Assembly: GCA_937139405.1 (NCBI GenBank)
Contig: CAKZPV010000034.1
Coordinates: forward strand, 124,001 to 188,000
DNA: 64,000 nucleotides
DNA from: an uncultured Nitrospirota bacterium
GTDB lineage: Bacteria > Nitrospirota > Nitrospiria > Nitrospirales > UBA8639
Direction: 5' to 3'
The position numbers and the translations under genes were made by a program. The notes beneath the pieces were generated by a model. That model did no database searches. It was not told the DNA's origin and saw nothing but the letters and a program-made list of their open reading frames with translations. Positions 27,590-37,444 of the stretch are shown piece by piece. How positions within the stretch are numbered: the stretch's first letter is position 1; each line of letters starts with the position of its first letter.

Positions 27590-28103
27590 ATCCGCCACGA
27601 TCCGTGGTGTGACATTAATTGAACTCTTAGTAACCTTGGTAATTATGTTTATTTTGGCCTCTGTTGCCCTACCCTTTACAAAAGTTAGCGCCAAGCGTTC
27701 GCAAGAACTTGAATTGCGACAAACTCTACGAACCGTTCGGATGGCCATTGATACATTTCGACGTGATTGGGCCAGAGACGGCAACACATTATTGGGTCCC
27801 TTATGTGTCAAAAACCAATTAACATGTAAAGAGGAAACAGGAATCACTGGATACCCGAAAACACTCGAATCCTTAATAAAAATTAAATTGACTGGAGGGG
27901 AAGCTCAAGCGGGTGAACAGTCGGCCATCAGACGATATTTACGAAAAATACCGCTTGATCCCATGACCAATACGACGGAATGGGGAATACGATGCTATCA
28001 AGATGAACCAGATGAATCGCGGTGGTGCGGGGAAGATGTCTTCGACATTTATACTACCAGCGAACGAATAGCAGTAGATGGGACCCCCTATCGTGAATGG
28101 TAA
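27567..28103 (+). CDS. GspG-like pseudopilin
   Basis: 178 residues. The prepilin signal is RG-VTLIELLVTLVIMFILASVALP with Glu at +5, cleaved after Gly by a prepilin peptidase not found in this window. The globular part follows the GspG plan (PKTLESLIKI, RYLRKIPLDPMT...TEWGI) and ends DGTPYREW. The start overlaps the secretin gene by 23 bases. Two extra Cys pairs suggest a disulfide. Confidence 0.88.
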   Translation: MGESRWNKSATIRGVTLIELLVTLVIMFILASVALPFTKVSAKRSQELELRQTLRTVRMAIDTFRRDWARDGNTLLGPLCVKNQLTCKEETGITGYPKTLESLIKIKLTGGEAQAGEQSAIRRYLRKIPLDPMTNTTEWGIRCYQDEPDESRWCGEDVFDIYTTSERIAVDGTPYREW

Positions 28104-28504
28104 TGAACGTTTTTATGCGCAATGGCAAAAAAGGTTTCACGTTACTCGAACTCATGATTGTCGTGTCAATTGTGGGCATTCTCGTATCGTTAGCCATTCC
28201 TCAATTTCAGCAATCTGCAATGAAGGCTAAAGAGACGGCTCTTAAACAAAACTTATTTACCTTGCGTGCTGTCCTTGACCAATTTTATGCCGACCGCGGA
28301 GACTACCCTGAAACGCTAGAATCTCTAGTTGAAGAAAAGTATCTTCGGTCCATCCCCATGGATCCACTGACTAAATCTTCGACGAGCTGGACTGAAATTT
28401 ATGAAGAGCAGGAAGACGGTGATGATTCTCCTGCTGGTGTCTACGATATTAAAAGTGGGAGTGATGCCGTTGCTCAGGATGGAACTCCCTACAAGGATTG
28501 GTAG
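28103..28504 (+). CDS. GspG-like major pseudopilin
   Basis: 133 residues. Classic class-III signal KKG-FTLLELMIVVSIVGILVSLAIP with Glu at +5. The GspG core (YPETLESLVEEKYLRSIPMDPLT) ends DGTPYKDW, nearly the same ending as the preceding pseudopilin, so the two are likely paralogues. The ATG overlaps the previous stop (TAATG). This is the best candidate for the main pseudopilus subunit. Confidence 0.92.
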   Translation: MNVFMRNGKKGFTLLELMIVVSIVGILVSLAIPQFQQSAMKAKETALKQNLFTLRAVLDQFYADRGDYPETLESLVEEKYLRSIPMDPLTKSSTSWTEIYEEQEDGDDSPAGVYDIKSGSDAVAQDGTPYKDW

Positions 28505-28512
28505 GTTATTGC

Positions 28513-29454
28513 ATGAAACGTCTTAATTTTCAACACATGATGCTCAGTGGAACCTTAATCTTGGCACTCGGTGCCTGTGCACACAAACCCTCAAAGGCCA
28601 TGAAAGCTGACACCCCATTTGTGGCTTCCTCACCCCCGGTTCAACAAGTTATCCTGCTGCAAGAAGCACGAATCGAATCGGAAAACCTCCGCGCAGAGTT
28701 AGCCAGTTTAAAAATCCTCATGGCCAAGCAAGCGGGAGAACTCCAATCGTTACGAAAACAATCGAAATCCGTACAACACCGAGAACAAGATCAAGGCCTT
28801 CAATTGCAACAAATTCGAAGCCAACTGTTGTCTTCACAAGCTGAACGTGATCAATTGCGAAAACACAACATGGAGTTAGAAGGTCAAGTTTCCAGTATGC
28901 CTGATACGTCTCAATTGGTATTAGATATCCAATCTCTACGTGGTTCATTTCAACAAATCATGAGTAACATGAAAGGATTAGCCTCAGACATGCAACTCAT
29001 TAAACAAGAAATGCACATCACCATAAAAAACACACTCAAACCACAACAGACAAAAATGACAACGAGTCTTCCTTCTGTCAACAGAGTTAACAAACTAGCT
29101 CCTGATGCCAAAGGTCGCATTATTATTCAGGAGAGAGATACTTTATGGAAATTGTCGCGAACCTATCAGGTTTCGGTTGAGCAATTAAGAGAATGGAATA
29201 ATATTTCTTCTGATCTCATTATGACGGGACTTCATTTACAAGTTGCTGAACCAATGAAAACCATTGAAAGCCAACCTGAGAATCTAAAAGTTGCAACAGA
29301 ATCATCAGTCTCAAAGCCCAAGAATGAAAGCCTCAAAACGCCTGTTCAAAATACTTCTCAGCAGCCGATGGAACCCCTGGCACCCAATCCCTCTGAACCC
29401 ACACATATTCTTTCAATTGCTAGCCCTGAATCGAATTCACACGAGTTACCCTAG
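28513..29454 (+). CDS. LysM-domain lipoprotein with coiled-coil
   Basis: 313 residues. A lipoprotein signal ends LGAC. A Gln/Leu-rich coiled coil covers about residues 45-165, and a LysM domain (ERDTLWKLSRTYQVSVEQLREWNNISSDLIMTGLHLQV) should bind peptidoglycan. A Pro/Ser/Glu tail follows. TAGG lies about 8 nt before the ATG; the longer TTG frame is rejected. Placed between pseudopilin and GspF genes, it may anchor the machine to the cell wall (inference). Confidence 0.85.
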   Translation: MKRLNFQHMMLSGTLILALGACAHKPSKAMKADTPFVASSPPVQQVILLQEARIESENLRAELASLKILMAKQAGELQSLRKQSKSVQHREQDQGLQLQQIRSQLLSSQAERDQLRKHNMELEGQVSSMPDTSQLVLDIQSLRGSFQQIMSNMKGLASDMQLIKQEMHITIKNTLKPQQTKMTTSLPSVNRVNKLAPDAKGRIIIQERDTLWKLSRTYQVSVEQLREWNNISSDLIMTGLHLQVAEPMKTIESQPENLKVATESSVSKPKNESLKTPVQNTSQQPMEPLAPNPSEPTHILSIASPESNSHELP

Positions 29455-30659
29455 TGCCAAGCTTTCATTACAGAGCCGCTCGTCCAGATGGAACGATTAT
29501 TGAAACAGATGCGGAAGGAGAGACGCCCCGAGCCATTCGTTCACAACTAGAGGCGCAAGGGCTGTTAGTGCTCGATATGAGTGGATCGGGAACCCACCCA
29601 ACCCTCTCATTGACATCTCGACAACGACCATTGGCGCCTAGAGACTTTCTAGTGTTTAATCAAGAATTCTTGGCATTAGTCAAAGCAGGATTACCGATGT
29701 TGCGGTGCTTTGATCTTCTAACAGACCGTCTTGCCCAAGGAGGGTTTCAGCAAGCCTTACAGGCCGTGCGAGAAAGTATTCGAGGCGGTTCTGCCATTTC
29801 CGAGGCCATGGCCATGCATCCAACATATTTCCCTGAACTCTATCAAGCCTCTCTCCGGGCCGGAGAACAAGCCGGAAATCTACCAGAAGTGCTCAAACGC
29901 TATATTGACTATTTAAAAATGTTAATTGGTGTTCGTGAAAAAGTCGTCAAAGCCACTATTTATCCCTTATTTCTCTTAGGCTTTGGGGTTTTGGTCACCG
30001 TCGGACTCTTATTTTTCGTGCTACCCTCCTTTGCTGAAGTGTATCAAGAAAGTCGCGTGAAATTACCCTGGGCGACACAATTATTGTTGGATGTCACCAA
30101 TTCAGCGAGTGAATGGTTTCTTGGTATCGTCATTGCTTTAGGGCTAGCTGGGACTTGGGCTTATTGGTGGAAATCAACCCCGAAGGGGCAATGGCAAATT
30201 CATTGGCTGCTCCTTAACGCCCCAATTCTCGGTCCTATATTTCTCAAGAACCAAGTCATTCGCCTGGCCCGAACACTATCAACCATTTTAGGTGGTGGAA
30301 TTCCGTTATTAACCGCTCTTCAAGTAACCGCTCAATCAATGCCCAACAAGGTCTTTGCTAAAGCCTTGCATGCAGTTATTGCCCATGTCAGGGAAGGCAT
30401 CAGTCTTTCCGTAGCCCTAAAAAAAGAGAAGTTTTTGCCCAGTTTAACCTTGGAAATGATTGAAGTCGGCGAAACAACAGGTGCGTTAGAAACCATGCTC
30501 TTTGAAGTCGCTGAATTTCATGAAGGTGAATTAGACTTCCAATTATCTCGCATGATGACCTGGATCGAACCCATCTTCATTATTCTCATAGGAGTGATTT
30601 TAGGAGGAGTCGTCATTGCCCTGTATTTGCCGATTTTCCAAATGGCCGGAGCTGTATAG
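29454..30659 (+). CDS. GspF/PilC-type inner-membrane platform protein
   Basis: 401 residues with two T2SSF domains and three membrane segments (about 170-195, 220-240, 372-395). Signatures include FNQEFLALVKAGLPMLRCFDLL and RLARTLSTILGGGIPLLTALQVT...MIEVGETTGALETML. The GTG start overlaps the preceding TAG stop, giving tight coupling. It organises the pseudopilus assembly motor. Confidence 0.93.
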   Translation: MPSFHYRAARPDGTIIETDAEGETPRAIRSQLEAQGLLVLDMSGSGTHPTLSLTSRQRPLAPRDFLVFNQEFLALVKAGLPMLRCFDLLTDRLAQGGFQQALQAVRESIRGGSAISEAMAMHPTYFPELYQASLRAGEQAGNLPEVLKRYIDYLKMLIGVREKVVKATIYPLFLLGFGVLVTVGLLFFVLPSFAEVYQESRVKLPWATQLLLDVTNSASEWFLGIVIALGLAGTWAYWWKSTPKGQWQIHWLLLNAPILGPIFLKNQVIRLARTLSTILGGGIPLLTALQVTAQSMPNKVFAKALHAVIAHVREGISLSVALKKEKFLPSLTLEMIEVGETTGALETMLFEVAEFHEGELDFQLSRMMTWIEPIFIILIGVILGGVVIALYLPIFQMAGAV

Positions 30660-30690
30660 TTGAACAAGTAAACCTAGGCGATCATTCATT

Positions 30691-32421
30691 ATGACTACAC
30701 CCGTCAAACGTATGCCCTTCGAGGAAATTTTGGTGAAAAAGGGTCTCATCCTCGATCGTGAAAAAGAGACGTTATTGGAAACAGCCAAAACTTCGAATCA
30801 ATCAATTGTCTCAATTTTATTAGAGCGTGGCACCTTGACCGAGGACTCGGTGGGACAGATCTTGGCTGATCAGTACGGCTTACCCTGGAATGACTTACAA
30901 GAATTCCGTGTCCCAACATCCCTGATGGAATCCATTCCCGTCGAACTCATGCACCGCTATGAGTTTGTTCCAATGGAACAGGAAAACGACGTTCTCACTA
31001 TTGCTATCGCCCAACCTCAAGACCTTCGCTTGATCGATGAGTTAGAGCATCAACTAGGATATGAATTGCGCCTAGTCATCTCGTCGAAATCGGCCATCAT
31101 TGAAGCCTTAAGCAATAGCGAAGGCAACAGCCAAGTACTCACACGTATCAAAGCTGAATTGGATCCTGTCCTCATAAAAGAAGATGAAAAAGGTGAAGAC
31201 GTCCTTTCTGTCGAACGCATTACACAAGACCAAAGCCCGGTCGTCAAACTGGTCAATACGATCATTTTAACGGCTCTACAAAAGCAAGCGAGTGACATTC
31301 ATATCGAACCAACCGATCGATCAGTAGACGTTAAATTTCGTATTGACGGCGTATTGTATTTAGCTATGGATCCCTTCGACATGGGGATTCACCCTTCCTT
31401 GATCTCTCGACTTAAAATCATGTCTGAATTAGATATTGCTGAACGTCGCACACCACAAGATGGCCGATTTAAATTACTCCTCAATCAACGAACGATTGAT
31501 TTTCGCGTGTCCATTCTTCCCAGTGTGTACGGAGAATCCGTCGTCATTCGAATTTTAGATAAACAACATGTATCAGCAGGTGTTCAAGGTCTTCGATTAG
31601 AAGCCTTAGGCTATACAGGCGAAGACTTGTTGCGTTTTCGACGAGCCATTACGCGCCCATATGGCATGGTACTCGTCACCGGACCAACCGGAAGCGGAAA
31701 GACCACTACTCTATACGCGGCATTAAATGAAGTACATAGTGATGAGGATAAAATTATTACAATTGAAGATCCTGTCGAATATCAACTACGAGGTATCGTA
31801 CAAATCCCCGTCAATGAGAAAAAGGGATTGACATTTGCCAGAGGGCTTCGCTCAATTTTACGACATGATCCTGATAAAATTATGGTGGGAGAAATTCGAG
31901 ATCTTGAAACGGCCCAAATCGCCATACAATCAGCCTTAACCGGGCATTTGGTTTTTACAACCGTCCATGCCAATAATGCCTTTGATGTTATCAGTCGCTT
32001 TGTCAACATGGGCATTGAGTCTTACAATTTTGTGGCCTCCTTAAGTTGCATTCTCGCCCAGCGACTCGTGCGATCAATTTGTCCTTACTGCCGAGTCCCG
32101 GTAGAAATCCAACCTGAGCTCTGCCAAGAATCCGGCATCGATTACGACATCGTGAAGCATCAAACTTTCTTTGAAGGCAAAGGATGCCATGAATGTCACG
32201 GACTAGGGTTCAAAGGCCGAAAAGCGATTACAGAATTTTTAGATATGACCGATTCCATTAAGGAAATGATATTAGCTGGCAAAACATCCTCCGAAGTTCG
32301 CGTGGCGGCTATGGCCCAAGGCATGACCTCCCTAAGGCAAGCCGCATTGGAAAAAGTATTCCGAGGAGAAAGTACACTCAAAGAAATCAATCGCGTGACT
32401 CCTATCGAAGAAATATTATGA
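30691..32421 (+). CDS. GspE/PilB-type assembly ATPase
   Basis: 576 residues. An N-terminal MshEN/T2SSE_N domain precedes the motor domain with Walker A GPTGSGKT (331-338), the Asp box TIEDPVEYQL and Walker B GEIRDLETAQIA. A zinc tetracysteine (CPYC...CHEC) is typical of GspE/PilB. It powers pseudopilus extension. No PilT-like retraction ATPase is in the window, which fits a secretion rather than twitching role. Confidence 0.95.
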   Translation: MTTPVKRMPFEEILVKKGLILDREKETLLETAKTSNQSIVSILLERGTLTEDSVGQILADQYGLPWNDLQEFRVPTSLMESIPVELMHRYEFVPMEQENDVLTIAIAQPQDLRLIDELEHQLGYELRLVISSKSAIIEALSNSEGNSQVLTRIKAELDPVLIKEDEKGEDVLSVERITQDQSPVVKLVNTIILTALQKQASDIHIEPTDRSVDVKFRIDGVLYLAMDPFDMGIHPSLISRLKIMSELDIAERRTPQDGRFKLLLNQRTIDFRVSILPSVYGESVVIRILDKQHVSAGVQGLRLEALGYTGEDLLRFRRAITRPYGMVLVTGPTGSGKTTTLYAALNEVHSDEDKIITIEDPVEYQLRGIVQIPVNEKKGLTFARGLRSILRHDPDKIMVGEIRDLETAQIAIQSALTGHLVFTTVHANNAFDVISRFVNMGIESYNFVASLSCILAQRLVRSICPYCRVPVEIQPELCQESGIDYDIVKHQTFFEGKGCHECHGLGFKGRKAITEFLDMTDSIKEMILAGKTSSEVRVAAMAQGMTSLRQAALEKVFRGESTLKEINRVTPIEEIL

Positions 32422-33527
32422 ACCTGTCACCTATCAACCAACCGACTATGGCACTCTCGATTTCAGAAGAAGCCATATGTTTAGTCGAAGTCAAAAAATC
32501 ATGGAAAAGGATCAGGCTGAGGGAAGTCAACAAAGTTTCACTCCCTTCCGGTGTGATTCACCTCTCTTCGGCCAAACCCAATATTAAGAATATGGAACTG
32601 TTCGTTGAGCAACTAGGAGAATTGGCGAAATCTGTAAAAACACCTCTTTCCATTGCTTTGAGCCTCCCTGATCTTTGTGCTCGCACAAGCGTCTTCGATT
32701 TTTCCACGTTTCCTACAAAAAAAAGCGAACAGACGGCTCTTTTGAATTGGCGATTTCAACAAGACTTAAAGTTGGATACAGCCCTCTCACGTTTATCCTA
32801 TGCCGTCTACATCCCAACATCCCTCGCGACAACCTCTAAAAGAGAAAATCCAGAAAATGTGCGAGTCCTTGGAACAGCCATTCGCCATGAAATTATCGAG
32901 CAATACGAACAAGCTTGTCTTTCTCTTAATCTTTTGCCAGTTTCCGTAAGTGTTGCCGGCTTAGATATTTTTGACCTCTACCAACACACGATCCAAGATA
33001 TCTTGGAGATAGAAGATCGACGCACAAGCAGCGCATCTTCTGGGGCCATGTTTCTCTTCATTAGCCATTGGGGATTCACTTTTTTTGCGTTCCATGATGG
33101 GTGTCCGAGCTTTGTCCGAACAAAAGCCATCAGCATTCGACCAGATTCAAGCTCCGTGCAATTGGACAACTTCGACAGAGAGGAACCAAGTCCATCTGTA
33201 CATTCATACCCTTCGTATACCGTAACAAAAGTAGAGAAAGAAATTTTTGCCACACTTCAATATTATTTAGAAACTTTTTCTCAAAATGACACAACGCCGA
33301 CCCTCGCAAATCTCTTTGTTGTCAGTGACCTTGAACATGGGCACATGTTAGTTCCTGCATCCGAACGCATTCAGCAATCGGTTCAAGTCAGTGGAGCCAG
33401 CATTTCTGAAATCCAAGTTACTCAGCTCTCCTATACTACGCATTTCAATGCACAAGAGAGCCCTTTGGTTCCGGAATCGCATATCTGGTCCGCCCTATCC
33501 GGATATGCCAGCATAAGGGTGGCATAA
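32418..33527 (+). CDS. PilM/GspL-like actin-fold cytoplasmic component
   Basis: 369 residues, divergent. The layout (ALSISEEAICLVEVKK, then LSIALSLPDLCARTSVFDFSTFPTKKSEQTALLNWRFQQDL) matches the PilM actin-like fold. It starts at an ATGA overlap with the ATPase gene and ends overlapping the PilN-like gene. PilM links the motor to the PilN/PilO alignment complex. Assignment relies partly on operon position. Confidence 0.75.
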   Translation: MNLSPINQPTMALSISEEAICLVEVKKSWKRIRLREVNKVSLPSGVIHLSSAKPNIKNMELFVEQLGELAKSVKTPLSIALSLPDLCARTSVFDFSTFPTKKSEQTALLNWRFQQDLKLDTALSRLSYAVYIPTSLATTSKRENPENVRVLGTAIRHEIIEQYEQACLSLNLLPVSVSVAGLDIFDLYQHTIQDILEIEDRRTSSASSGAMFLFISHWGFTFFAFHDGCPSFVRTKAISIRPDSSSVQLDNFDREEPSPSVHSYPSYTVTKVEKEIFATLQYYLETFSQNDTTPTLANLFVVSDLEHGHMLVPASERIQQSVQVSGASISEIQVTQLSYTTHFNAQESPLVPESHIWSALSGYASIRVA

Positions 33528-34135
33528 TGGTACCACGCGTCCATGTTCATCTTTCTCCACCAGGCATCAATTCTCTAAGACTGGCACAATTTGGCCTGAA
33601 GCTCGTCACTGCTGGGGCACTTGCCCTTACCATTTCTTTGTGGTGGGTGGGCATCACCCTTCATGATAAAATTGATACGGTCGCTCAGCAAACACGTATG
33701 ATTAGCACAGAAACTGCCCAGATTGTGGCACAAGCAGAAGCAAAGGGCCTCGACTTATCTGAGCATGCCATTCAAAACATTCCGCAGCATATTTCCTTCG
33801 TCAAACAAGTGCGTGAACGTGTCGGGTTTTCTTGGACACAGTTGCTCACGGACTTAGAGGCTGCCGTTCCTGAGGGATTGATGATGAGTACGGTTTCTCT
33901 TGATGAAAAGACTAATACCGTATTACTCAATGGCTCAACCCAAACACTACAGGACTTAAACCAGTTAATTCATCAGCTTGAAAAACATCACGCTTTTCAT
34001 GATGTCATTTTGACTCAACATGCCAAGAAAAAAAATAAAAATGTGAAAGGTCTGACTCATCAACCATTTATCATTTTCTCCATGAAAGTTTCCTATATTC
34101 CCAATCATCAACATTCAAAACCTGTGAAGTCTTAA
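33527..34135 (+). CDS. PilN-like alignment subcomplex protein
   Basis: 202 residues with one membrane helix near the N-terminus (about 28-48). A periplasmic coiled-coil follows, then the PilN core SWTQLLTDLEAAVPEGLMMSTVSLDEKTNTVLLNGST. It starts on the preceding stop (TAATG). It fits the PilM-N-O-P order of type IV pilus systems. Confidence 0.82.
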   Translation: MVPRVHVHLSPPGINSLRLAQFGLKLVTAGALALTISLWWVGITLHDKIDTVAQQTRMISTETAQIVAQAEAKGLDLSEHAIQNIPQHISFVKQVRERVGFSWTQLLTDLEAAVPEGLMMSTVSLDEKTNTVLLNGSTQTLQDLNQLIHQLEKHHAFHDVILTQHAKKKNKNVKGLTHQPFIIFSMKVSYIPNHQHSKPVKS

Positions 34136-34141
34136 CTCTCC

Positions 34142-34717
34142 ATGCTATCCTTGAATATCTTCCAACAGTCTAAATCCACTTTTTTGATCTCACGGCATCT
34201 TATGCCGTTAGTGATTGTTACAGTCTTATCCTTACTCTCTTCTGTTGGAATGTTTGGCCTGATGTTTTATCCTGCCCAAGATCGATTCAATCAAACCAAT
34301 GCTCTACTTGAAACGGTGCAGCAGACGCAAACACAAACGAAAGTCGCAAAACAGACTCAAGGCATCATTGCCACAACCTGGAAGGGCCTCTCAGATTACC
34401 GAGAATTTATGGATCTCAGTCTAGACATTGCCAATTTGGGCAAACGAAACCATGTGGTCATTCCTGGTATGGGCTATGATTTCAAGCCACTCTCGCACAA
34501 ATTAGCAGCCAAAGGCACATTTGCCTTTGAAGCACAGGGCAACTATCAAGCTATACGAAAATTCATTTACGAGCTTGAAAAGCGATGGCCGTATCTATTT
34601 ATCGAAAAACTCTCTGTAGAGAGTTCAAAGAAAAAAAATGGGGTGCTCTTCAAAGTTACCGTATCAACGTTTCTGAAAGAATTCCCCCAAGCTCACAAAA
34701 AAACAAAGATCTTATGA
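34142..34717 (+). CDS. PilO-like alignment subcomplex protein
   Basis: 191 residues: one membrane helix (about 20-45), a coiled-coil stretch, and a ferredoxin-like end (GTFAFEAQGNYQAIRKFIYELEKRWPYLFIEKLSVESS) typical of PilO/GspM. It overlaps the next gene by ATGA. Recognised mainly by architecture and position. Confidence 0.75.
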   Translation: MLSLNIFQQSKSTFLISRHLMPLVIVTVLSLLSSVGMFGLMFYPAQDRFNQTNALLETVQQTQTQTKVAKQTQGIIATTWKGLSDYREFMDLSLDIANLGKRNHVVIPGMGYDFKPLSHKLAAKGTFAFEAQGNYQAIRKFIYELEKRWPYLFIEKLSVESSKKKNGVLFKVTVSTFLKEFPQAHKKTKIL

Positions 34718-35310
34718 CCAATCAACAAAAAGGATTCGTACTGATCGGATTATTCCTAGCATGGGGAGGCATCATGGCCTATCAACTGTCCGATAACTCA
34801 GAGTCGACAGGCGACAATTTTGTCTCAACTCTCCCGCAAGCCAATAAGAATCTCCCTTCGGTTAAGGCGCTCTCGCTCAATCAAGCCTTTCCAAATACCA
34901 GGCAATTGGTAACATTTTCTCAACCTCGCAATATTTTTGCCCCAATCGGATTACGCAAAGTGTCTACAAAACCAAACGTTTCTATCACTGCACCTATTAT
35001 CACTCCCAAAAACGCTCAGGCTTCCCCCGCACCTCCCCCAGCCCTCTCAGCATCGGACCTCGCTGCACAGCGAGCGCGACAACAGCTTAACCAATTTCGC
35101 TTTCTTGGGTATTTAACAAGGGGGGGGGAAAGCCAGGCATTTCTCACAAATGGACAAGCGATTTATATCGTCAAGCAAGGGGAAATGTTGGAAGGCCATG
35201 TCCAGGTCAATAAAATTGAGCCAGAAACCATAGTGCTCTCTACTCAAATATTAGAAACCGGCAACCACGTTCAAGCTGCGATTCCCCTTACACCTGAAAC
35301 TCACGGCTAA
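34714..35310 (+). CDS. GspC/PilP-like periplasmic component
   Basis: 198 residues. One N-terminal membrane helix (about 7-22), a Pro/Ala linker, then a compact beta domain (FRFLGYLTRGGESQAFLTNGQAIYIVKQGEMLEGHVQVNKI) of the kind that contacts the secretin in GspC/PilP. The ATG at 34714 overlaps the PilO-like stop (ATGA); the longer frame beginning inside pilO is rejected. Confidence 0.75.
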   Translation: MTNQQKGFVLIGLFLAWGGIMAYQLSDNSESTGDNFVSTLPQANKNLPSVKALSLNQAFPNTRQLVTFSQPRNIFAPIGLRKVSTKPNVSITAPIITPKNAQASPAPPPALSASDLAAQRARQQLNQFRFLGYLTRGGESQAFLTNGQAIYIVKQGEMLEGHVQVNKIEPETIVLSTQILETGNHVQAAIPLTPETHG

Positions 35311-35403
35311 TCGCAGCATAGCTCTTCTCCCTCTCAGCCTGTTATGATTTCCTCTATGATCTTGTCAGGACGTATTCTTGATTGTTACCTCCACCGTAAG
35401 ACA

Positions 35404-36096
35404 ATGAGATGGATACCCTTGGTCGTATTCACTCAAATGTTTTTGTGGGTCTCTCCTGGATTCACGGCCATGTACCGTTGTCAGGATCAATCGGGCACAA
35501 CCGTCTTAACCGATAATCCTGCTCAATTGAAAAATTGTTCTCAGCTAGAGGCCTCTAACGCTCCAGTCCCTAAAATTTTCCAAAATAATGCTAGGCTGAC
35601 TGATGGTCAGAACTCTATCCCCATCCAAATTCCTCATCCCTCCGAACATAAGAACAAGTCTATTGTCGAAACAATTAATCAAGCTTCCACAAAAGACATC
35701 GAGATCATGATTCCCCTTAAAAAGATTGGAGGCTCGTTTGTCGTACGAGCCAATCTCAATAAGGAGCGAACAGCAGATCTTATTGTGGATACTGGGGCAT
35801 CAATGACGGTTCTCTCAACAGATGTCGCAATCGATCTGGGAATTCTGGGAACAACAGACAATAAATTACTCACGGTGAATACGGCTGGCGGGTCGGTTCA
35901 AGTCAACATGAATTATCTTATATCGCTCAATGTTGGAACTGCTCAAGCCAAAAATGTGGCAGTTGCTATTCATGACCTTCCAGATATCCCCGAGCAGATC
36001 GAAGGTCTGTTAGGCATGTCGTTTCTCAAACATTTTTTAGTGACCTTAGATGCTGAGCATGCGCGTTTGATCCTTCAACCAAAGCAAGCATCATAA
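35404..36096 (+). CDS. Periplasmic retropepsin-like aspartic protease with DUF4124-like N-terminus
   Basis: 230 residues from the ATG at 35404 (other Mets upstream to 35344). After a signal peptide ending SPGFTA comes a DUF4124-like module (MYRCQDQSGTTVLTDNPAQLKNC). Next is a clan-AA protease domain with the catalytic DTGAS motif and the closing GLLGMSFLKHFLVTLD. Only one aspartate motif is present, so it should act as a dimer. It is the last gene of the secretion operon, 93 bp after the GspC/PilP-like gene, and may process a secreted substrate (inference). Confidence 0.85.
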   Translation: MRWIPLVVFTQMFLWVSPGFTAMYRCQDQSGTTVLTDNPAQLKNCSQLEASNAPVPKIFQNNARLTDGQNSIPIQIPHPSEHKNKSIVETINQASTKDIEIMIPLKKIGGSFVVRANLNKERTADLIVDTGASMTVLSTDVAIDLGILGTTDNKLLTVNTAGGSVQVNMNYLISLNVGTAQAKNVAVAIHDLPDIPEQIEGLLGMSFLKHFLVTLDAEHARLILQPKQAS

Positions 36097-36238
36097 CCCT
36101 ATTATTCATTCGAGAATAAAGGGAAGATTCAAAAAAAATTAAAACCTCACAGTACCGTGCTAGATCCGAAGGACTTAGTTCCGCAGAATACCTACCCCTT
36201 TAACACACGTCACCGACAAGGTAGAGCAATTTCAAATG

Positions 36239-37294
36239 TTATTGTTGGGGAAGAAGAGGAGGAAGGGCACCCAAATAGGAAAATTCACCAATTTGGAGTA
36301 AGGAAGAGTCTGCTCGCAATCGGAAGTCATCTTTATCGACATTTACAAAACCAGGATCTACTAACACATCAGTCTTTCCAGCACGCTGAGGAATGGGAGT
36401 TGGAGGCGTACCATGTAAAAGATAATCGCCTTGATTCTCATACAGAGCATTAAATGCCAGAGTCGTCTGACTTTCAGAAGTAAACAAGAACCCCACTTTG
36501 CTACGGCTAATTATATTACCCCGAACAACAACCTCGGTCTTATCATGAAAGGCCAGACCACCGCCATTTCGCACAAATGTATTCTGAACCACAGTGGCTT
36601 TAGATTGATCAGTCATTAGGACGGCCTCAAAGAGAATGTCAGAGATCACATTACGTCGAAGTGTCACCTCAGAATTTCCACCAAGAGCAATGCCATGGTC
36701 ATGGTGATGAATCATATTCCCAACAAGCGTCCCAGAAGAATTCGCAAACGCCACACCCGTGGTCTCACTATCTTCAATAATACAATTTTCGATATGAACA
36801 CCTTGAACTTGTTGACTAAAGACCATCCCCTTCACGTGAACCTGTTTAAGGTGAACACCACTTCCATTGAAAATTCCCACACCCAACCCACCATGTTGCG
36901 TTACGGTCAATCCCTGGATCGTGACATCAGTAGCTCCATACGGCCATTTCCCAATATGTAATGAGCCTACCCGTTTTTCTCCTGTAATAAACACGTAATC
37001 ACGCCCTTCTCCAATAATCATTAAGCCTTCTTTACTGTGCACGGTCACATCTTCGGGATAGGTCCCTGCTTTAATCAAAATCGTATCACCCGATGAAGCC
37101 TGATCAATCGCTTCTTGAATCAAGGTAAATTGCCCAGATCCATCCAAGGCGACCTGCCAGACGTTTGAATCCGAAGTTTTCGCAATCTCGCTCGGAGAAA
37201 CAGCAAGCACACTCTTATTGGCATGAAAGGCAAAGAAACCCAGCACACCAAAGAAACACCACATCGTGATTTTCAAATATCTAAACATATTCAT
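36239..37294 (-). CDS. Secreted right-handed beta-helix protein
   Basis: 351 residues with a signal peptide. The opening TLIQEAIDQASSGDTILIKAGTYPEDVTV is the DUF1565/pectate-lyase-like start. Repeating V/I-x-N coils follow (VHIENCIIEDSETTGVAFANSSGTLVGNMI, VTLRRNVISDI, VVVRGNIISRS). Such folds often bind or cleave polysaccharides, but no catalytic residues are evident. GAGAG precedes the ATG. It converges with the aspartic protease gene. Confidence 0.85.
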   Translation of the reverse strand: MNMFRYLKITMWCFFGVLGFFAFHANKSVLAVSPSEIAKTSDSNVWQVALDGSGQFTLIQEAIDQASSGDTILIKAGTYPEDVTVHSKEGLMIIGEGRDYVFITGEKRVGSLHIGKWPYGATDVTIQGLTVTQHGGLGVGIFNGSGVHLKQVHVKGMVFSQQVQGVHIENCIIEDSETTGVAFANSSGTLVGNMIHHHDHGIALGGNSEVTLRRNVISDILFEAVLMTDQSKATVVQNTFVRNGGGLAFHDKTEVVVRGNIISRSKVGFLFTSESQTTLAFNALYENQGDYLLHGTPPTPIPQRAGKTDVLVDPGFVNVDKDDFRLRADSSLLQIGEFSYLGALPPLLPQQ

Positions 37295-37444
37295 GCACTC
37301 TCATTCTGACAACCATCATATTCATTTTTAGCAAGCAAAAGAGCACATCTATTCTTCCGATCTCTTACTGACATACCTGATGATATTCAACAGGGTCAAG
37401 TTTGAACAAAAGTTATTTTCATTGATTGTTGCCCTGTATCCTCT

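Noticed and set aside
36157-36619. Plus-strand frames opposite the beta-helix gene
   Set aside because: Shadows of the coding strand; low-complexity and without SD.
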